From the NCBI GenBank assembly GCA_947623455.1, contig OX392532.1, forward strand, positions 51,401,058 to 51,465,057: DNA of 64,000 nt, read 5' to 3'. The notes beneath the pieces are model-generated. The model was not told the DNA's origin, did not search any database, and saw only the letters and a list, made by a program, of their open reading frames with translations. The position numbers were made by a program, and so were the translations under genes. Within the stretch, counting starts at the first letter, position 1. Every line of letters begins with the position of its first letter. Shown here piece by piece: positions 56,936 to 64,000 of the stretch. Origin of the DNA: Mimachlamys varia (lineage: Eukaryota; Mollusca; Bivalvia; Pectinida; Pectinidae).

Positions 56936-57760
56936 TGTAGCGTTATCCACTCGGGTATACACGAGACGCTATTAATATAAGTTCGAGATGGAAAGCTGAC
57001 TACGGCAGGGACAACTGTAACACCAGACTAAAGTTCACATCATTTATTTACACATCCATGGAGCTCATCAAATCATACATTAAGTTCAAATACATCCCAT
57101 TCAGAAGTAAACACGTGCACACTTAGCATCCAAAGCACACTGTCTCACATAATATCCACGGGCGATAATTCCCAGTCATAATGTATTCCATAGTCACACG
57201 AACACACCAAGTACATCCCATAAATCCGATCACAAGTTGCGTGGAGTATTTCTCAAAGTAAATTTTATCTCTCTCGTTTTCGTTACTGTCACCCCTTATA
57301 TACCACTTTCATACTGCATTCTCATTGGCTAACATCTGCTCCTCCGACCTAGATTCGGCTCCTCTCTCGCTCCTCACTCACGCTGATTGGTTAAACCCTG
57401 CTCCTCTCGCTCCTCCGACCTAATTACAGCTCGCTCCTCACTCTTTCTGATTGGCTAAAGCAGTGACTTACACTAGTTATAAATAGGAATCTGTTACTAA
57501 ATTTATACGGGCCTAATGCAACCTGTCAATCAAACTGGTCCCTAATACACAGCTTCCCGATAATACAGTATGTAAACAACTCCTTATATGGAAACCTAGC
57601 TTCCTGCTGCCCCGTGTATACACATACATGTACAGACCCTATACACACCCTATGTATACTTATCCCTAGCTCGCTACTATATTACTCTAAACAAACCACA
57701 ACTAAACTACAACATTTCTAATTTAATACATATACGTGTGAAATATATTTCCACGCTACA
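56936..57760 (-). mobile_element. Probable solo LTR (825 bp), absent from the paralogous duplicon
   Basis: The insert begins TGTAGCGTTATCC and ends CCACGCTACA, giving TG...CA ends with a 7-8 bp inverted repeat TGTAGCG/CGCTACA. On the minus strand a TATA box (GGTATATAAGG) lies at about 57296-57306 and a poly-A signal AATAAA at 57043-57048, spaced as expected for U3-R-U5. The left duplicon (about 21.72 kb) lacks it. The flanking bases (AATCA / CTCAT) do not form a clean target duplication, so a DNA element cannot be excluded. Confidence 0.5.
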
Positions 57761-59719
57761 CTCATAATATTAAATTTATACGAAAGCGATCTGACATTTA
57801 TTCAGTATCATTATGAATAACATTGATTCAAAATTAGATAATATTCTTATTTTTACTTTTCGTTTTCTTCTTTTTCTTTTATTAAAGTCCGTCCTGAGAA
57901 TGAAATATTTCCCGATTTCAAAACCTATTTTTAAACATAATGGTGCCAGTAAATTTGCACAATTACACTATTCATTCAATCTTGTAAATAACATACAGGG
58001 TTGAGTTAGATAATTATCTTATTCAGATAATAAATGACAGAATTTGGTCACCATTAATAATTACATGTAATCAGCACAACATAGATTTAATAAAACGTTC
58101 ACTAAACGTTTGTCAGGGGGAGGTAACTCTTACTGAAACAAAACAGTATATATGAGTACCACTTTTTCCATGACAGACCTTTTTTTACTAAGAATATATG
58201 TTACAGTGTTGTAATCTAATGGAATTATGAAAGGAGTCCACAACACTGTCGGGTTCGTTATGATCGTTTATTCTGTAATTAAAAACAAAGATACAACACA
58301 GTACACATTCACTCAATCTCTCACATAGTCTATTACATCAAGGGACACAACTCTAACATATGCTACAATTACTCAATAATGCAATATAGTACACTTCTGG
58401 TAAATTACTTTATATATAGATATTGTGATATTATAACACTTTTAAAATGTACATATATATCATATAGCATTTATCTGTACATATCAATTGACATTTGATA
58501 CGAAATTACATAATTACAAAATACACATAAGGCAGCTTATGACTCAGCACGCTGTAGAATAAATTGCAAATCTTTTACTGGAAATGAAATTTATAAAAAA
58601 CTTATAAAAACAAAACTCATCAACATGATATAATTGGAAATATTAATTATTCATGTACAAATGCTAAAAAGCACTTAATCCCTTGTCTTTTATTTTTAAT
58701 CAGGAAATTATGATTAAACAGTAAAATCATAATGAAAAACTTACAAAATACCAATATTTTGTGATACATTCAAGAATATACCTAATCATAATAATACAAA
58801 AATAGTAAAAACTCACCCAGGTCTCTAATAAATTATTTATACATTCCCCAAAATCAAATATGAATTTGGCTACTTTTGTGTCTAACAAGCTATGACCAAT
58901 AAAAGTATCCGTAGAAGTCACATGACTAAAAATACCCACATTTCACACCATGTCATGTTCTTACTTACATGTAACACTTACAGGTAACACATACAGGTAA
59001 CACATACAGGTAACACATACAGGTAGCACAGGGTCCTGAGAAGCACACTACTTTCTTTCATCACACAACCATACTACCTCACTTCCATTCAAGTTCTCTT
59101 ATAATGTTAACATCCAAACTATCATTTTTACACCTTCTAAATACATATTACAGTTCAATATAAATATATCACCCTGTTACATATAATATATATCATAATT
59201 ATTTTTATCTAATAAAATCAATCTGCAGCATGAAGATTTTTTCTCTGTATGAAGACGTTCATGTATGTGATTAAATATGAATTCTTCGAATCAAGAATGC
59301 ATTTCCGTTTCCCCCACTGGAGGGCTACATCCGGACGACAATTATACTTAGAAGTTTACCATTAACATAAAATCGGTGTTTGCTTAAAACATAAAAAATA
59401 CCACATACACATCATCGGCTCATGGCGATAAACTGATAACGCTTTCCAATAACGTCTCTATATGTGCGATATTGTAAGATCGGTTGATATCAAACGCTTT
59501 CTGATCCACGTATTAAACATTTAATATTGCATTGTGCAAGTCTCGACAATCTAAAATATACATGTTCTTTGTTTTTACGACGACTATAAGATATACAATG
59601 TACCCAATTTAGCGTTCTACTTTCTGGTTTATAATACAAGAAGGACCTGACAGGGGTTCACCCATGGCATTGTATTTGCATATTCCTTTTAAAGTGCTGA
59701 GAGAACAAAATCGTAATGG
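57761..59719. other. Duplicon B noncoding block, right copy
   Basis: Nearly identical to 21.78-23.87 kb apart from the missing 140-bp insertion. Contains the GGTAACACATACA short array at 58.97-59.03 kb. No gene is called. Confidence 0.6.
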
Positions 59720-60500
59720 GATAATTACGTATCAGTACACTCTGTCAACAGAGATATATAGCTATACAGACCTATGATAGCCGTATCAGTACACTCTGTC
59801 AACAGAGATATATAGCTGTACAGATCTACAATAGCCGTATCTGTAAACTCTGTCAACAGAGATATATAGCTGTACAGATCTATAATAGCTGTATCAGTTT
59901 ACCCTGTCAACAGAGATATATAGCTGTACAGATCTATAATAGCCGTATCAGTACACTCTGTCAACCGAGATATATAGCTATACAGACCTATAATAGCCGT
60001 ATCAGTACACTCAGTCAACACAGATTTATAGTTGTACAGACCTATAATAGCCGTATCAGTACACTCTGTCGACACAGATTTATAGTTGTACAGACCTATA
60101 ATAGCCGTACCTATACACTCTGTCAACAGAGATATATAGCTGTACAGACCTATAATAGCCGTATCAGTATACTCCGTCAACAGAGATATATAGCTGTACA
60201 GACCTATAATAGCCGTATCTATACACTCTGTCAACACAGATTTATAGTTGTACAGACCTATAATAGCCGTATCAGTACACTCTGTCAACACAGATTTATA
60301 GTTGTACAGACCTATAATAGCCGTATCAGTACACTCTGTCAACAAATATATATAGCTGTACAGATCTATAATAGCCGTATCAGTACACTCTGTCAACAGA
60401 AATATATAGCTGTACAGACCTATGATAGCCGTATCAGTACACTCTGTCAACATATATATATAGCTGTACAGATCTACAGTAGGCGTGACAGGGGACATAT
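59720..60500. repeat. 54-bp minisatellite, right copy (about 14 units)
   Basis: The same unit as 23870-24650. Here units stay in register, so a 199-codon minus-strand ORF of 18-residue repeats (TECTDTAIIGLYSYISLL) runs through 59899-60498. Variants CACAGATTTATAGTTGTACA alternate in pairs. Confidence 0.93.
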
Positions 60501-60825
60501 TAAACCGAGATATATAGTAAATGTGACCTTTAATAGTCTGAATTATTCAAAAGTTGGTTTCAAAACCCAACATATTAAGTTCACATCAAGCATGTTAAAG
60601 CTCTGATAACAGACCGTTTCCTCTCAATAGAGTTCCATAACGGATCTTATATTGTCAAACGGAAAAGAAATACAAATGGTCGATATTACTTTACATAATT
60701 ACATAATATTACTTCGATAATTAAGGTGATTTTAGTCCGACAACACTGTGTTGAAATCGACGTATTTGTTCGTTAAGGTATTCATTGAATAGTGGAACAA
60801 AAACACAAAGTGTGTATGGGTAGAT
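60501..60825. other. Duplicon B block before the RT insertion
   Basis: Its right part matches 25550-25655 (TTTTAGTCCGACAA, GTGTGTATGGGTAGAT). No gene. Confidence 0.5.
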
Positions 60826-61287
60826 AATAAAATGAGAGAATACCGAAGCGTCAACGTAATCATAATCCAAACTCAAAATCGATTTTACCAGGGGCAAAAT
60901 TTGAACAAAGGAAATATTTACATGGAGACCCTTGCAAAAGTACAATAGACTAAGACCAGGTGTTCCGGAAGAGTAAGCGTCTTCTGCTTCATCGACGACA
61001 CCCGCCATGTAAATCTTTTGTCACATCCAAGTAAACATCAAGTTCTCAAAATGAGAACCGAGTATCATTGTCAATCACAACAAGTAAACACACTAATGAG
61101 CATGCTCAAAAACGTCCATCTTCATATCACTTAAAGATACAGAATATTTTTCAATGAGACAAAGATGGCGACCATAAAACTTTCCCATAATACTGATCAA
61201 CCTGCATCTCTCGAATCCTTGTGTTGTTTGTTTGTCAGCAGTCGACATCGATCACGAAAATCCCGATATTTAGAGCAAGCCCTGGAA
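60826..61287 (-). mobile_element. Penelope-like element, copy 4, 462-bp 5'-truncated insertion with 5-bp target duplication
   Basis: Comparison with the empty site at 25650 (GGGTAGATCCTTATTA) places the insertion exactly. TAGAT occurs at 60821-60825 and again at 61288-61292. The inserted strand (minus) starts inside the RT thumb-encoding region (CCAGGGCTTGCTCTAAATAT) and ends CATTTTATT. It includes the 31-nt unit and the 3'-region reading frame DEAEDAYSSGTPGLSLL. Confidence 0.85.
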
Positions 61288-61819
61288 TAGATCCTTATTA
61301 TCCTTGTTATTCGAACACGTCCTTTCTGAATAGACTACGGATAAAATTGGTTCTGAACAACTTGGTAATTTCATGTAGTCCGATTTATTATAAAAAGGCT
61401 TCTATTTTAGTCAAGATGAGACCTAGTTTTAATTAATAAGATTGTTTAACAGTATGGAACAGAATGTACATTTAAAACGCACTGTGACGAAATAAATGCA
61501 GGTGTCAAAACAAAAGCGTATCTGATATACAAAGAGTATTATGATAGCGTTGAAATCGCTACTGGTTAGAACAGAGTAATCTTTTGATAGCACATATTGA
61601 TATTGACATATATCTATTAAACGTGATATTGATGGGAAGTATTGATAGATGATAGTTTTAACAAAGAATTATTCTCTTGCGCAATTGCCTGTGACTATCT
61701 CTGTAGAATTTTGAAACGAAAATGCATCAGTTTTTTGAAATGCATCTGTTTAAGTAAATGGTTACCATCAATACACAAAAACAATATTTGACGTGTTTTA
61801 CTAAACAATATCGTATTAA
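61288..61819. other. Duplicon B block between the RT insertion and the 39-bp array
   Basis: Matches 25656-26500 with several deletions; no gene recognised. Confidence 0.5.
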
Positions 61820-64000
61820 ATCTAATCTCCTTATATAGCATCAATGTATTGCCAATTAATATCGTCTCCTTATATAGCATAAATGTATTGCCAATTAATA
61901 TCGTCTCCTTATATAGCATAAATGTATTGTCAATTAATCTCATCTCCTTATATAGCGTCAATGTATTGCCAATCAATCTCATCTCCTTATATAGTATCAA
62001 TGTATTGTCAATCAATCTCATCTCATTATATAACATCAATGTATTGCAAATCAATCTCGTCTGATTATATAACATCAATGTAATGTCAATCAATCTCATC
62101 TCCTTATATATCATCAATGTATTGCTAATTAATCTCATATCCGTATATATCATCAATGTATTGCTAATTAATATCATCTCCTTACATAGCATCATTGTAT
62201 TGTCAATCAATATCATCTCCTTATATAGTATCAATGTATTGTCAATCAATCTCATCTCATTATATAACATCAATGTATTGTCAATCAACCTCATCTCCTT
62301 ATATAGCATCAATGTATTGTCAATCAATCTCATCTCAATATATAACATCATGTATTGTCAATCAATCTCATCTCCTTATATAACATCATGTATTGTCAAT
62401 TAATCTCATCTCATTATATAACATCATGTATTGTCAATTAATCTCATCTCATTATATAACATCATGTATTGTCAATCAACCTCATCTCCTTATATAGCAT
62501 CAATGTATTGTCAATCAATCTCATCTCATTATATAACATCATGTATTGTCAATTAATCTCATCTCATTATATAACCTCATGTATTGTAAATTAATCTCAT
62601 CTCATTATATAACATCATGTATTGTCAATCAACCTCATCTCCTTATATAGCATCAATGTATTGTCAATTAATCTCATCTCATTATATAACATCATGTATT
62701 GTCAATCAATCTCATCTCCTTATATAGCATCTATGTATTGTCAATCAATCTCATCTCATTATATAACATCAATGTATTGTCAATCAACCTCATCTCCTAA
62801 TATAGCATCAATGTATTGTCAATTAATCTCATCTCCTTATATAGCATCAATGTATTGCCAATCAATCTTATCTCATTATATAACATCATTGTATTGTCAA
62901 TCAACCTCATCTCCTTATATAGCATCAATGTATTGCCAATCAATCTAATCTCCTTATATATCATCAATGTATTGCCAATTAATCTCATCTCATTATATAA
63001 CATCATGTATTGTCAATCAACCTCATCTCCTTATATAGCATCAATGTATTGCCAATCAATCTAATCTCCTTATATATCATCAATGCATTGCCAATCAATC
63101 TCATCTCATTATATAGCATCAATGTATTGCCAATCAATCTCATCTCCTTATATAACATCAATGTATTGTCAATCAATCTCATCTCATTATATAACATCAA
63201 TGTATTGTCAATCAACCTCATCTCCTTATATAGCATCAATGTATTGTCAATCAATCTCATCTCATTATATAACATCATGTATTGTCAATCAATCTCATCT
63301 CTTTATATAACATCTTGTATTGTCAATCAATCTCATCTCCTTATATAGCATCAATGTATTGCCAATTAATCTCATCTCCTTATAAAGCATCAATGTATTG
63401 CCAATCAATCTCATCTCATTATATAGCATCAATGTATTGACAATCAATTTCATCTCCTTATATAGTATCAATGTATTGCCAATCAATCTCATCTCCTTAT
63501 ATAGTATCAATGTATTGTCAATCAATCTCATCTCATTATATAGCATCAATGTATTGTCAATCAATCTCATCTCATTATATATATAGCATCAATGTATTGC
63601 CAATCAATCTCATCTCATTATATAGCATCAATGTATTGCCAATCAATCTCATCTCATTATTTAGCACCAATGTAATGTCAATCAATCTCATCTCCTTATA
63701 TAGTATCAGTGTATTGCCAATCAATCTCATCTCCTTATATAGTATCAATGTTTTGTCAATCAATCTTATCTCATTATATAGCACCAATGTATTGTCAATC
63801 AATCTCATCTCCTTATATAGTATCAATGTATTGTTAATCAATCTCATCTCATTATATAGCATCAGTGTATTGTCAATCAATCTCATCTCCTTATATAGTA
63901 TCAATGTATTGTCAATCAATCTCATCTCATTATATCGCACCAATGTAATGTCAATCAATCTCATCTCCTTATATAGTATCAATGCATTGTCAATCAATCT
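61820..64000. repeat. 39-bp minisatellite, right copy (more than 55 units, runs off the edge)
   Basis: The same unit as 26510-26975. Units with CATCATGTATTG (one base shorter) appear in runs and shift the frame, which is why several overlapping repetitive ORFs of 62-218 codons appear on both strands. These are not called as genes. Confidence 0.95.

Larger units (their letters stand above)
56535..64000. repeat. Segmental duplication B, right copy (continues past the window)
   Basis: The partner of 21360-26975, in the same order and orientation. It carries two insertions not seen in the left copy: the LTR-like element at 56936-57760 and the RT element at 60826-61287. Its 39-bp array is far longer. 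Confidence 0.85.

Noticed and set aside
59899..60498. A 199-codon minus-strand ORF of 18-residue repeats
   Set aside because: Produced by the 54-bp array; the paralogous array at 23.9-24.6 kb has lost the frame, which argues against selection for a protein.
61695..64000. Overlapping repetitive ORFs on both strands at the right end
   Set aside because: Explained by the 39-bp period (13 codons); both strands are open equally and frames shift with one-base-shorter units.

Overview
This is eukaryotic, AT-rich, repeat-dominated DNA, most probably from a lophotrochozoan and best matching a bivalve mollusc. The grounds are an expansion of single-exon RING-less TRIM-like genes (B-box, coiled coil, NHL-type propeller), abundant minisatellites, Penelope-like reverse transcriptase relics and tRNA-like repeats. 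There are no operons or bacterial features. The species assignment is inference.

Genes. Four intact, intronless, minus-strand paralogues of 551-552 aa lie at 10.1-11.8, 19.7-21.4, 41.4-43.0 and 54.9-56.5 kb. A frameshifted 5' fragment of the family lies at 2.2 kb and a degenerate C-terminal fragment at 9.96-10.10 kb. A different B-box protein runs off the left edge (1-159, minus). The paralogues share an almost constant N-terminal half. Their differences concentrate in the loop at the same structural position of each of six propeller blades and in some inter-blade loops. Three of the four share a conserved 5' flank with E-box and TGACGT elements; the gene at 41.4 kb has an unrelated one.

Architecture. 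The array grew by segmental duplication. Flank 16.44-19.70 kb corresponds to 37.99-41.37 kb, and 21.36-26.98 kb corresponds to 56.5-64.0 kb. The last gene is a mosaic of the second and third. Between genes lie large tandem arrays with periods of 31, 42, 17, 34, 54, 39, 58, 27, 31, 3 and 47 bp. Many long ORFs in these arrays arise only from the repeats.

Mobile DNA. Present are several 5'-truncated copies of one Penelope-like RT element, one of them with an empty site in the paralogous duplicon; an internally deleted non-LTR (L1/Tx1-type) LINE at 47.3-49.7 kb; a probable solo LTR at 56.9-57.8 kb; foldback elements at 29.7, 32.7, 32.8 and 38.3 kb; and two copies of a dimeric tRNA-like repeat. 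The 4.6-kb minisatellite at 33.3-37.9 kb is an amplification of a 31-nt segment from the 3' region of the RT element. The rest is noncoding spacer.
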